Positions 1 to 6,300 of a stretch of 10,781 bases of DNA are shown piece after piece. Source of the stretch: JAZLJD01 sp045617725 (GTDB taxonomy: Bacteria; Bacillota; Clostridia; Lachnospirales; Lachnospiraceae); contig JAZLJD010000044.1 of the NCBI GenBank assembly GCA_045617725.1, forward strand, positions 1 to 10,781, written 5' to 3'. The notes beneath the pieces are model-generated. The model made no database searches. It was given only the letters and a program-made list of their open reading frames with translations, and was not told the origin of the DNA. Positions within the stretch are counted from its first letter, which is position 1. Every line of letters begins with the position of its first letter. A program made the position numbers and the translations under genes.

Positions 1-115
1 GTGTTTTGTAAGCACGCAGCAACGGCCGACCCGGATGGTCGGGCGAGGCCGATACGCGACACGGACGGCGCGTAGAGGCCGGTTGCGTACCTTGCAGAAA
101 AACTTCTCAAAACAC
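1..115. repeat. Inverted-repeat element with nested hairpins, at window edge
   Basis: GTGTTTTG at 1-8 is the perfect inverse of CAAAACAC at 108-115. Inside, about 9-27 (GTAAG...GCAACGGCC) pairs imperfectly with 78-95 (GGCCGGTTGC...CTTGC). Two small hairpins are nested within: CCGACC (26-31) with GGTCGG (37-42), and TACGCG (53-58) with CGCGTA (69-74). The centre is far more GC-rich than the surroundings. No open reading frame of note crosses it. It could be a structured RNA, a terminator-like end of a gene outside the window, or a mobile palindromic element. The element may continue beyond base 1. The pairing is seen directly; the role is unknown. Confidence 0.45.
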
Positions 116-120
116 TTAGA

Positions 121-400
121 AAACCATAACTCGGAATGTGATTCGTCCTATATGAAATTGTTCTCGCTCGACCCGGGGAGCCGTTTTTTCGATAGAACGC
201 TTCCATAATCCATTTCATAAACGCATAACTCCGTGAATCTATTCGCCCTATATGAATTGCTTCTCTTCGGCCCGGGGAGCCGTTTTCGTTTCGCCGGAAC
301 GCTTCCGCAATCCACTACTCAAACACATACCTTTCCGCGAATTGCTTCGCCCTATATGAATTGCTTCTCTTCGGCCCGAGGAGCCGTTTTTTGATGTAAC
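121..400. repeat. Three ~100-bp degenerate tandem repeats
   Basis: Three copies share a core beginning CCTATATGAA at 147, 247 and 351 (periods 100 and 104 bp). Each core continues with TTG-TTCTC/CTTCTC, then CCCGGGGAGCCGTTTT (CCCGAGGAGCC in the third). Copies one and two then share GAACGCTTCC-AATCCA; the third is cut short at about 396 where the 20-bp repeats begin. The upstream part of each unit (ACCATAACTC, GCATAACTCCG, ACATACC) is less conserved. CGGC...GCCG inside each core can form a short hairpin. No coding function is supported. Confidence 0.6.
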
Positions 401-439
401 CGTGACAAGGGACACTCCTCGTGACAAAGTGCACATCCT
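401..439. repeat. Degenerate ~20-bp repeat, two units
   Basis: CGTGACAAGGGACACTCCT (401-419) is followed by CGTGACAAAGTGCACATCCT (420-439). The same unit recurs at 743-822 and at 10048-10087, so it is a dispersed family in this genome. Confidence 0.6.
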
Positions 440-471
440 CTCCTTTATCAGTTTACATAACTATGGTGTAG

Positions 472-697
472 GCATCGATACTTGCTTCCATGCTATTTCC
501 CGATGTCGCCAGAAACCTTCACAGCGGCTTCCGACATCGATTCTACTATATAGAATCTTCTCCGATGCCGAAATTACTGCCATCTCAGCCCCCATTTCAT
601 CGGGAGCAGGAGATACTCTTATTTCCGATGCCGGCAGCTATTCAAAAATGCTTACGACGACATCGAGAAAAGCCCGGTATATAACTATCGATGTCGG
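472..697. repeat. Alternating palindromic half-site array (BIME-like)
   Basis: A short motif alternates in orientation: GCATCGA (472-478, reverse), CCGATGTCG (500-508, forward), CCGACATCG (531-539, reverse), CCGATGCCG (562-570, forward), CATCGG (598-603, reverse), CCGATGCCG (625-633, forward), CGACATCG (658-665, reverse), CGATGTCGG (689-697, forward). Steps are close to 31 bp, giving a ~62-bp super-repeat in which each forward and reverse pair can form a hairpin. A separate perfect hairpin, GATTCTA (539-545) with TAGAATC (551-557), lies between two sites. The alternation resembles bacterial interspersed mosaic elements; membership of a known family is not established. Confidence 0.55.
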
Positions 698-742
698 AAT
701 CGTGTTATGTAAACCAATAAAGAAGTGAGGGCGGGCAGCGGA

Positions 743-822
743 CGAGACTAAGTACACCTCCCCGTGCAGAAGTACATATACCGCGTGCAAAAGTAGGCAT
801 CCCCGTATAAAAGGGCCATCCG
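743..822. repeat. Degenerate ~20-bp repeat, four units
   Basis: Units begin at 743 (CGAGACTAAGTACACCTCC), 763 (CGTGCAGAAGTACATATAC), 784 (CGTGCAAAAGTAGGCATCC) and 804 (CGTATAAAAGGGCCATCC), with periods of 20-21 bp. They match the better-preserved units at 401-439 and 10048-10087. The array ends just before the tRNA-Arg terminator. Confidence 0.55.
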
Positions 823-830
823 CAACGAAG

Positions 831-860
831 AAAAAAGCAGGTCACAACGACCTGCTTTTT
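831..860 (-). terminator. Intrinsic terminator of tRNA-Arg
   Basis: AAAAAGCAGGTC (832-843) and GACCTGCTTTTT (849-860) form a perfect 12-bp stem with a 5-nt loop. Read on the minus strand, the stem ends in a run of T (complement of 831-836). It lies 5 nt beyond the tRNA-Arg 3' end. Confidence 0.85.
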
Positions 861-865
861 GATAG

Positions 866-939
866 CGTGCGCAAAAGGATTCGAACCCTCGACCTTCTGG
901 TCCGTAGCCAGACGCTCTATCCAGCTGAGCTATGCGCAC
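866..939 (-). tRNA. tRNA-Arg (ACG)
   Basis: The minus strand folds as a full cloverleaf. The acceptor stem is GTGCGCA/TGCGCAC, the D arm contains AGCTCAGCTGGATAGAGC, the anticodon stem is TCTGG/CCAGA around the loop CTACGGA (anticodon ACG), and the T arm contains GGTTCGAATCC. The discriminator is G and CCA is not encoded. It is a single-gene unit with its own promoter and terminator, reading CGU (and, after A34 deamination, other CGN) codons. Confidence 0.95.
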
Positions 940-961
940 TCACTGTTTCACAGCAAATACG

Positions 962-990
962 ATTATATCTTTATAGCCCCTCAATGTCAA
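962..990 (-). promoter_or_regulatory. Consensus promoter of tRNA-Arg
   Basis: On the minus strand, a perfect -35 TTGACA (985-990) is followed by a 17-bp spacer and a perfect -10 TATAAT (962-967). The predicted start lies near 955, about 15 nt before the tRNA. The exact consensus fits strong, growth-linked stable RNA expression. Confidence 0.88.
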
Positions 991-1010
991 CATCTTTTTC
1001 TTCAAACTGA

Positions 1011-1040
1011 TGTTTTTTTGCAAACTGTTTTTTTGCAAAC
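1011..1040. repeat. Perfect 15-bp tandem duplication with T tracts
   Basis: TGTTTTTTTGCAAAC occurs twice in exact tandem (1011-1025 and 1026-1040), in the divergent intergenic region between the tRNA-Arg promoter and yqeY. The two T7 tracts are 15 bp apart, about 1.5 helical turns. Confidence 0.8.
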
Positions 1041-1055
1041 AAACTGATTCTGCTA

Positions 1056-1084
1056 TTGTAGGTTCTCGCCAAAAGGTAGATAAT
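1056..1084 (+). promoter_or_regulatory. Possible promoter of the yqeY-like gene
   Basis: TTGTAG (1056-1061), a 17-bp spacer and GATAAT (1079-1084) give a plausible but weak sigma-A-type promoter. It would start transcription near 1091 and leave a leader of about 36 nt. The T-rich 15-bp duplication lies just upstream and could act as an UP-like element. This is inference from motif match only. Confidence 0.35.
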
Positions 1085-1126
1085 GGTATCAGTTGTTTGA
1101 AGGATATCATTTGGGAGGATTTTAAC

Positions 1127-1564
1127 ATGACTTTAGAGAAATTACAAAAAGATATGATGGACGCAATGAAGGCCCATGACAAGGAGCGTAAGGAGTCCAT
1201 CTCTCTGCTCTACTCCGCAGCCAAGAAAGCCGGCATCGATGCAGGTTGCCGTGACGCAGTTCCCGAGGAGATGGTTGATCAGGCTATCATGAAGGAAGTA
1301 AAAACCGTTAAAGAGCAGATTGAAACCTGTCCCGCAGACCGTGTGGAGCTGCTGGCTCAGTTCAAAGCAAGACTGGCTGTTTTTGAGGAGTACGCACCGC
1401 ACATGATGAGCCGCGAGGAGATTCAGGAGCTTTTGGAGCGCGATTTTGCAGAGGTAATAAGCAGCAAGAACAAGGGTCTCATCATGAAGACCATCATGCC
1501 TGTCTTAAAGGGCAAGGCAGATGGCAAAGACATCGGCGAGGTTGTAGCCGCTCTCACAAAATAA
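1127..1564 (+). CDS. yqeY: GatB/YqeY domain protein
   Basis: This gene encodes a 145-aa soluble, largely helical protein of the YqeY family (related to the C-terminal tRNA-binding tail of GatB). The ATG at 1127 was chosen because GGGAGG lies 8 nt upstream; the longer frame from 1010 has no ribosome site and runs through the 15-bp duplication. Family-like segments are the N-terminal helix with RKESISLLYSAAKKAGID (about residues 21-38), a central EEMVDQAIMKEVKTVKEQIE, EEYAPHMMSREEI (about 88-100), and the signature MPVLKGKADGKDIGEVV near the C terminus. The length is usual for the family (about 145-150 aa). Its molecular role is not settled; a link to tRNA or amidation is inferred from the shared domain. 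It is the only plus-strand gene in the window, monocistronic and divergent from tRNA-Arg. Confidence 0.88.
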   Translation: MTLEKLQKDMMDAMKAHDKERKESISLLYSAAKKAGIDAGCRDAVPEEMVDQAIMKEVKTVKEQIETCPADRVELLAQFKARLAVFEEYAPHMMSREEIQELLERDFAEVISSKNKGLIMKTIMPVLKGKADGKDIGEVVAALTK

Positions 1565-1607
1565 AGCTTGCGTCCATCCGCGCGAGCGAGGTGACACCCG
1601 TCGCATT

Positions 1608-1645
1608 ACCATAGCACCATAACACCATAACACCATAACACCAAC
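1608..1645. repeat. 8-bp tandem repeat ACCATAAC
   Basis: ACCATAGC (1608), ACCATAAC (1616), ACCATAAC (1624), ACCATAAC (1632) and a partial ACCAAC (1640) form 4.6 units. The array lies between the yqeY stop codon and the shared terminator hairpin. Such short arrays tend to vary in copy number. Confidence 0.8.
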
Positions 1646-1686
1646 AAAAAAGCATCGGTCCGCCGCTTAGGCAGGGTCGGTGCTTT
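1646..1686. terminator. Convergent, probably bidirectional terminator
   Basis: AAAGCATCGGTCC (1649-1661) pairs with GGGTCGGTGCTTT (1674-1686); GCC (1662-1664) and GGC (1670-1672) extend the stem. As plus-strand RNA the stem is complete with G-U pairs, so it can end yqeY. The complementary minus-strand RNA has three C-A mismatches but is followed by six T (complement of 1646-1651), so it may also end the ddh/alkD-PHP transcript. Confidence 0.65.
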
Positions 1687-1696
1687 CGTCGTTTCA

Positions 1697-1728
1697 TAGC
1701 ATTTATTATTTATAGCATATATTATTTA
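1697..1728. repeat. 16-bp tandem duplication over a stop codon
   Basis: TAGCATTTATTATTTA (1697-1712) is followed directly by TAGCATATATTATTTA (1713-1728), with one mismatch. The second copy covers the TAA stop (1722-1724) and last codons of the AlkD-PHP gene. Confidence 0.65.
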
Positions 1729-3311
1729 CACAGTCTGACCTGTGACAATCTGGTCCCCGGATCGCCTATCTTCGGCTTCGAGAAACTACCGTGGCAATCG
1801 GAGCCCGACGTAATCAGCAAATCGTGCTCCTCGCAATAATCCAGGCAGAAGTTCTTCACATAGCCCCGATGCGTCGAATAGTAGCACTCCACTCCGTCAA
1901 AATCAAACTGCATCAGTTCCAGAAACTCTTTCTCAAAATTCTCGCGCCCAAACCGTTTCAGTGTAACACCGGGATGCGCCAGTATGGCAACCCCGCCGGC
2001 CGCATGAATGGCCGCAATCGCCTCGGGAACACTCGGAAACGCAACGCAATCGTACCTTGCATCATACTTCACATAAAGGCCCATCGCCTCGCTCACATCC
2101 GCCGCAAACCCCTTGTCTACAAGGTAGTACAACGTCTTCCAGCCGCCCTTCGTATGGTCGTAATCATAGCGCTCAAATTCATCAAACGAAATCTCGTAGC
2201 CATCCTTCTGCATCCGCTCAAGCAGCACAACCGAAATATCATCGAGCATCTTCCGGTCCTGCGCCACGAATTTCAAAAAAGCCTCATTCCGTGTATCGAC
2301 GCCCAGCCCCAGAATGTGCGTATCGTTATTCTTGTAAAGTGAATTCAGCTCGACTCCGTCGATGCGTACAGGTGTTCCGGCTGCGCCAAAAACAATCTCT
2401 GCCGCCCGGCAGGCTGCCTTCGAGGGTCTGGTCGCTTCATGGCCCGCCTCAGCCAGAATCCGATCTGCCTCGACGAAATCATGGTCGCACACGGCATACA
2501 CCGATACGCCCCGCTTCTGCACTTCCTGCGGAATATTCTCAGGGTTTACGGTTCCGTCCGAAACCGAGGAATGAATATGTAAATCCACCGTCTGCTCCCC
2601 TGCGACAAAGTCCCTGATTCTTTCATAAAGATCCCGCGGAACGCGATAGGAATCATACGCCTTGCGGACCGTCATGCGAAGCGTTTCAAGCGGGAGCCGG
2701 TTGGGCCCCGTAATATACGCCTCCGTCTCGGAAGGAAGCTTGGCAAGTGCCGTCGCGAGCAGCCAGGCCACTGCCATCATGGAGTAATATTCTTCTTGAC
2801 CAACGCGGTCAATCCACTTGAATACAAAATCAGCGTCTTCCGGCTGCAAAAAATGATCCGTCAGCATGACCACGCCGAATCTCTGCTCAAACTCTCTGTC
2901 GCTTAGAAGATACGGAATGAGGAATTCACGAATCGTATCCCGCTCTTTCGTGCGAACCTTGAAATCGGAAGTCAAAGTATCATTTACCGCCCAGTCTTCG
3001 ATGTACGGAACAAACCTTTTAAGGTACCAAAGTCTCTCCTCCACCTCGCCCTTCAGCGCGCCGATCAGCATGGCACACAGCATCTGTTCCTCCCAGCTTC
3101 CTGCTTTGGCCCGCTCAAAAAAATCGTGGAAATCAAACCCACGATACTCTTTAGCAAGAGCCCGCAGTTTCGGAACACGAACGCCGATCGGTTCATGCGC
3201 CGTAGGATTCGTTCTGCGGGTAAATAATGCATACTCCGGCTCACTCATAGAGTGAAGCCGGAGCATAATCTCATCATAATCAATTGTATGTTCTGAATGT
3301 TCAAGTGCCAT
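1722..3311 (-). CDS. AlkD-like DNA alkylation repair / PHP fusion protein
   Basis: The 529-aa protein joins two domains. Residues about 9-236 resemble the HEAT-like DNA alkylation repair family (AlkD type). They include WAVND at 107-111, which places W107 and D111 like the Trp and catalytic Asp of AlkD, QRFGVVML near R144, and YYSMMAVAWLLATAL at 175-189. Residues about 240-520 are a PHP phosphoesterase with metal-ligand motifs LHIH (H245, H247), SDGT (D252), CDHD (H277), E321, HILGLG (H332), AHPG (H446) and GSDCHG (D505, H507), close to the YciV/RNase AM group. AlkD members excise alkylated bases; PHP members of this type hydrolyse phosphoester or 5' nucleotide ends. Joint action on damaged nucleic acid is inference. 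GGAAGG lies 7 nt before the ATG, and the gene follows ddh by 16 bp, so they are probably co-transcribed. The frame is continuous, with no sign of frameshift. Confidence 0.85.
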   Translation of the reverse strand: MALEHSEHTIDYDEIMLRLHSMSEPEYALFTRRTNPTAHEPIGVRVPKLRALAKEYRGFDFHDFFERAKAGSWEEQMLCAMLIGALKGEVEERLWYLKRFVPYIEDWAVNDTLTSDFKVRTKERDTIREFLIPYLLSDREFEQRFGVVMLTDHFLQPEDADFVFKWIDRVGQEEYYSMMAVAWLLATALAKLPSETEAYITGPNRLPLETLRMTVRKAYDSYRVPRDLYERIRDFVAGEQTVDLHIHSSVSDGTVNPENIPQEVQKRGVSVYAVCDHDFVEADRILAEAGHEATRPSKAACRAAEIVFGAAGTPVRIDGVELNSLYKNNDTHILGLGVDTRNEAFLKFVAQDRKMLDDISVVLLERMQKDGYEISFDEFERYDYDHTKGGWKTLYYLVDKGFAADVSEAMGLYVKYDARYDCVAFPSVPEAIAAIHAAGGVAILAHPGVTLKRFGRENFEKEFLELMQFDFDGVECYYSTHRGYVKNFCLDYCEEHDLLITSGSDCHGSFSKPKIGDPGTRLSQVRLCK

Positions 3312-3327
3312 TTAAGCGCCTTCCAAA

Positions 3328-4305
3328 TTACAAAAGATGTGCACGAAGCTCTTCCGGAGCCAAAGGGGAAAGCAGCGCAGGAGCCACGTCAAACGCAGTC
3401 TTGCAGCCCGTATCGCCCTTTTGATTCATGCGATACGCAGCGCGTGCGAACGCAGTCAAAACGCTTCCCGTAAAGAACGGATTCGAATCGAGGCGCAGGC
3501 GATACTCGATGGTATTGCTGTATTCGCCGTCAAATCCGGTTACACCGTTTCGTATTACAAAACCGCCGTGAGGAATGCCTGCATGATCCCGCTTTAATTC
3601 CTCCATGGAGATAAAGTTCACCGTAGTATCATAATCCGCAAAGTAGTTGGGCATCGTCTTAATTTCCTGCTCAATACGTGCCTTGTCAGCGCCCTCCTCG
3701 ACTACCACATAGCACTCTCTCGTGTGTTTCTGTCTCGTAGTAAGTTCCGGATTCTGACCGTTTCTAACAGCCTCCAAGGAAGCCTCCACGGGCACCGTAT
3801 ACTGTCTGGCATCCACAACGCCCTTAATACGGCGAATCGCATCGGAATGTCCCTGGCTGACGCCGCGTCCCCAGAAGGTATAATCCTTGCCATTCGGAAG
3901 AATTGCGTTTGCGTACATGCGGGTCAGGGAGAACATACCGGGATCCCAGCCCACAGATATAATCGCTGTCTTGCCGCCCTTTAAGGCAGCTTCATTTACA
4001 TTATTGAAATGCTCCGGTATCCGGGCATGTGTATCAAAAGAATCAATTACGTTAAAATCTGCTGCGAGAGCCGGGGTCATCGTCGGAAGATCGGTAGCAC
4101 TACCGCCGCAGATAATCATTACATCTATGGAATCCTTCATGGAGGATGCATCGCTTAATGAATAAACAGGGGCCTTAGACACAACCTTCAGTGTGGAAGG
4201 ATCACGTCTTGTGAACACACCCACCAGTTCCATGTCCTCACTGTGAAGTACGGCGCTTTCCACGCCCTTACCCAAATTACCATAGCCTACAATTCCAACT
4301 CGCAT
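3328..4305 (-). CDS. ddh: meso-Diaminopimelate D-dehydrogenase
   Basis: This 325-aa cytosolic enzyme catalyses NADPH-dependent reductive amination of tetrahydrodipicolinate to meso-2,6-diaminopimelate, the one-step route to the peptidoglycan cross-linking residue and to lysine. The N terminus is a Rossmann fold with GYGNLG at 7-12 and TRRD (32-35) placed to hold the NADP 2' phosphate. Family-typical segments follow: IDSFDTHARIPEH (about 87-99), SVGWDPGM (117-124), GRGVSQGHSDA (146-156), HTRECYVV (194-201), HGGFVIRNG (about 246-254) and LDSNPFFTG (272-280). Length agrees with the family (about 325 aa). The start has a clear AGGAG site. It has its own promoter and is followed 16 bp later by the AlkD-PHP gene. 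No missing key residue was noticed. Confidence 0.95.
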   Translation of the reverse strand: MRVGIVGYGNLGKGVESAVLHSEDMELVGVFTRRDPSTLKVVSKAPVYSLSDASSMKDSIDVMIICGGSATDLPTMTPALAADFNVIDSFDTHARIPEHFNNVNEAALKGGKTAIISVGWDPGMFSLTRMYANAILPNGKDYTFWGRGVSQGHSDAIRRIKGVVDARQYTVPVEASLEAVRNGQNPELTTRQKHTRECYVVVEEGADKARIEQEIKTMPNYFADYDTTVNFISMEELKRDHAGIPHGGFVIRNGVTGFDGEYSNTIEYRLRLDSNPFFTGSVLTAFARAAYRMNQKGDTGCKTAFDVAPALLSPLAPEELRAHLL

Positions 4306-4357
4306 AAAAGGTCTCCTTTCCCGCTTTTGGGGTCAAAAATCATCTCACCATTTCATG

Positions 4358-4386
4358 ATTATATTATGGAATCACCCATTATGCAA
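4358..4386 (-). promoter_or_regulatory. Promoter of ddh
   Basis: On the minus strand, TTGCAT (4381-4386), a 17-bp spacer and a perfect TATAAT (4358-4363) form a strong sigma-A-type promoter. The -35 and part of the spacer lie inside the last codons of the upstream sensor gene. Predicted start is near 4351, giving a leader of about 45 nt. It suggests ddh is expressed independently of the sensor operon. Confidence 0.8.
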
Positions 4387-6300
4387 CGCTGAAATTGCAC
4401 CCTCGTAGTCATATTCTTCCAGATGCTTGAGGCATTCATTTAACGCCACCTGCTGCGGTCTCGACAGGTCGTAACCCAGAATATCATGGATTTTCTGGAT
4501 TGCAGCTTTCTTGTCATAGGCTTCAAGGAACGCAAGAAGTTTCTCTTTTTCCTCGGTATACTGTTTGTGCGGCATTCTTTCCTCATGAATTACAACGGGG
4601 AGCTTGTCCTCCGTCTGAATGCCGGCCAGATACCGTCCGCAAACCTCGATTACACGACGCATTTCCGTTTCAAAACGTTTCTGGCGCATCTCCAGAATCG
4701 TTCTGGAATGCTGGGTGGAAAGCTTCTCAAGTTCTGTGCCCAAATCGCCCAGATAACCGGCGCCTATCGTATACGCATTGCTCTTCATTCCGTGAATGGA
4801 AATCGTGTAATTATCAAAATCTTCCTCTTTCAGGAAATTATTAAGCTGACGGATTCGTTCTTCGCCGTGCAGGCAGAACATACGGAGCACCTTCTGGAAC
4901 CTTTGCACATCGCCGCCCATATGCTCGAGTGCCGAATCCACATTGATGCCACCCTCCGTCAACTGCTGCTTGGCGTCGCTTGAGATGCCCACGCGATATG
5001 CAGCACGTCTCTCCTTATAAGCCATCAGTACACGGGCCGGCACAAATGCCGCCATCGCCTCATCCAAAAGATCGACATCGATGGGCTTCGTGATGGTCAT
5101 ATACATGCCTTCCTTGCGGAACTGCTCGGAAATACCGTCGAACGCATTGGCCGTAAGGGCAATAATCGGAAGATTCTCATACATGCCGTCCAGCATCTCA
5201 TGTATAGCATGCGTAGCTTCCACACCGTTCATCTCCGGCATCATGTAATCCATGAAAACTACCGCATAGATATTCGTATTGTTCAAAAGAGCATCCTTTT
5301 CAAGGATTTCCAGGGCTTTGGCGCCGCTCTCGGCAAGCTCGATGTGTAAGCCGTATCCTTTCAAAAGTTCCTGCATGATGTACAGGTTCTGCTCATTATC
5401 GTCCACCACCATAACCTTGGCACGATAATCTCCGCCGCTCTTTACGTACAAATCCAGCTTCTCCACGGGAATCTCTTCCAGTTTCTGAAGGCGGCTGAAG
5501 CTGGCACTCATGCGCATAATGATATTGTCGATCTCGTCGACATACTTTTTGGCCTCCTGGGAAATGGGCTCCTTCAAAAGCATACGCATGTAACCCATCA
5601 TGGAATTCAGCGGAGTTCGGATGGAATGGGACATATTCATAAGGAAATTCTGCTCACTCAAGGCCGACCGTTCTGCCTCACGGCTCTTAAGCTGCAACTT
5701 GAACATGTAAAACAGTGTTAAGAATACCAGAATCGATCCGACAACAAGCTGCATTCCAACCATGAAATATGCATATTCCAAGGTCTCATAGCGTTCGAAA
5801 ACAACCAGATAGATGTCATCCAGTTCCCACGCATTATCCACATAAACAAGATAGCTGTCGCCCATAAAGTTGATAACATCATACGTCTGACGCTTCGCAA
5901 TCATCTCGGTCGCACGATTCAGCGTAGTCAGAATGCAGGAATAATTCCGCGAGCTTTTCGTAGGAAGTACCAGCACAGTTCCGTCCTTATCCAGGATAAT
6001 CGTATTGTCCATCAGATATCCCTGCAGTACATCCGAATACTGCCTTATAATAACATCCAGTTCCTGACGACCGTTTTCGGTGGATGCGTCCAGCACACTC
6101 TCATTATTCAATTCATACTGCATCAGCAGAAGCTTGTCCTGCACTTCCGTCATATACGTTTCCGCAAGCTGACGACCGTCTTTCTCGAGGGTGTTATAAA
6201 TCAATACGAAATTCGCAATCATTGCGACAAAAGAAATCACTGCCAGTACCGTCAATATGTTTACGGAAAGGAAGGGCACTTTTTTCTTCGAATCATTCAT
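4372..6300 (-). CDS. Membrane hybrid sensor lacking the kinase ATPase domain (DHp-REC-HPt)
   Basis: The 642-aa protein has a TM segment at about 10-36, an extracytoplasmic sensor region 37-176, and a second TM at 177-200. A DHp segment follows with phospho-acceptor H225 (NMSHSIRTPLN). A receiver domain spans about 294-415 with acid pair D300/D301, phospho-site D351, T383 and K405. An HPt domain has H503 (SIHGMKSNAYTIG). A C-terminal helical tail spans 580-642. Only about 20 residues separate DHp and REC, so the HATPase_c domain of roughly 120 residues is absent; no N, G1 or G2 box is present. It therefore cannot phosphorylate itself in the usual way and is best read as a phosphorelay carrier. 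The start is the ATG at 6300, preceded by AAAGGAGGTG; it overlaps the stop of the preceding sensor by 8 bp. A longer frame to 6345 lacks this support. Confidence 0.88.
   Translation of the reverse strand: MNDSKKKVPFLSVNILTVLAVISFVAMIANFVLIYNTLEKDGRQLAETYMTEVQDKLLLMQYELNNESVLDASTENGRQELDVIIRQYSDVLQGYLMDNTIILDKDGTVLVLPTKSSRNYSCILTTLNRATEMIAKRQTYDVINFMGDSYLVYVDNAWELDDIYLVVFERYETLEYAYFMVGMQLVVGSILVFLTLFYMFKLQLKSREAERSALSEQNFLMNMSHSIRTPLNSMMGYMRMLLKEPISQEAKKYVDEIDNIIMRMSASFSRLQKLEEIPVEKLDLYVKSGGDYRAKVMVVDDNEQNLYIMQELLKGYGLHIELAESGAKALEILEKDALLNNTNIYAVVFMDYMMPEMNGVEATHAIHEMLDGMYENLPIIALTANAFDGISEQFRKEGMYMTITKPIDVDLLDEAMAAFVPARVLMAYKERRAAYRVGISSDAKQQLTEGGINVDSALEHMGGDVQRFQKVLRMFCLHGEERIRQLNNFLKEEDFDNYTISIHGMKSNAYTIGAGYLGDLGTELEKLSTQHSRTILEMRQKRFETEMRRVIEVCGRYLAGIQTEDKLPVVIHEERMPHKQYTEEKEKLLAFLEAYDKKAAIQKIHDILGYDLSRPQQVALNECLKHLEEYDYEGAISALHNG

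Noticed and set aside
1..75. C-terminal end of a plus-strand gene ending in TAG at 73-75
   Set aside because: Only 24 codons are visible, the sequence is dominated by inverted repeats, and no protein family is recognisable.
248..436. 62-aa minus-strand open frame
   Set aside because: It lies within the 100-bp tandem units, has no ribosome site and no recognisable domain.
472..697. CRISPR array
   Set aside because: The repeated unit is only 8-9 bp and alternates in orientation; there are no direct repeats of 20 bp or more with unique spacers, and no cas gene is near.
402..728. 108-aa plus-strand open frame in the left repeat region
   Set aside because: No ribosome site precedes it, it starts inside the 20-bp repeats, and it runs through the alternating palindromic array. 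The composition looks repeat-driven rather than coding.
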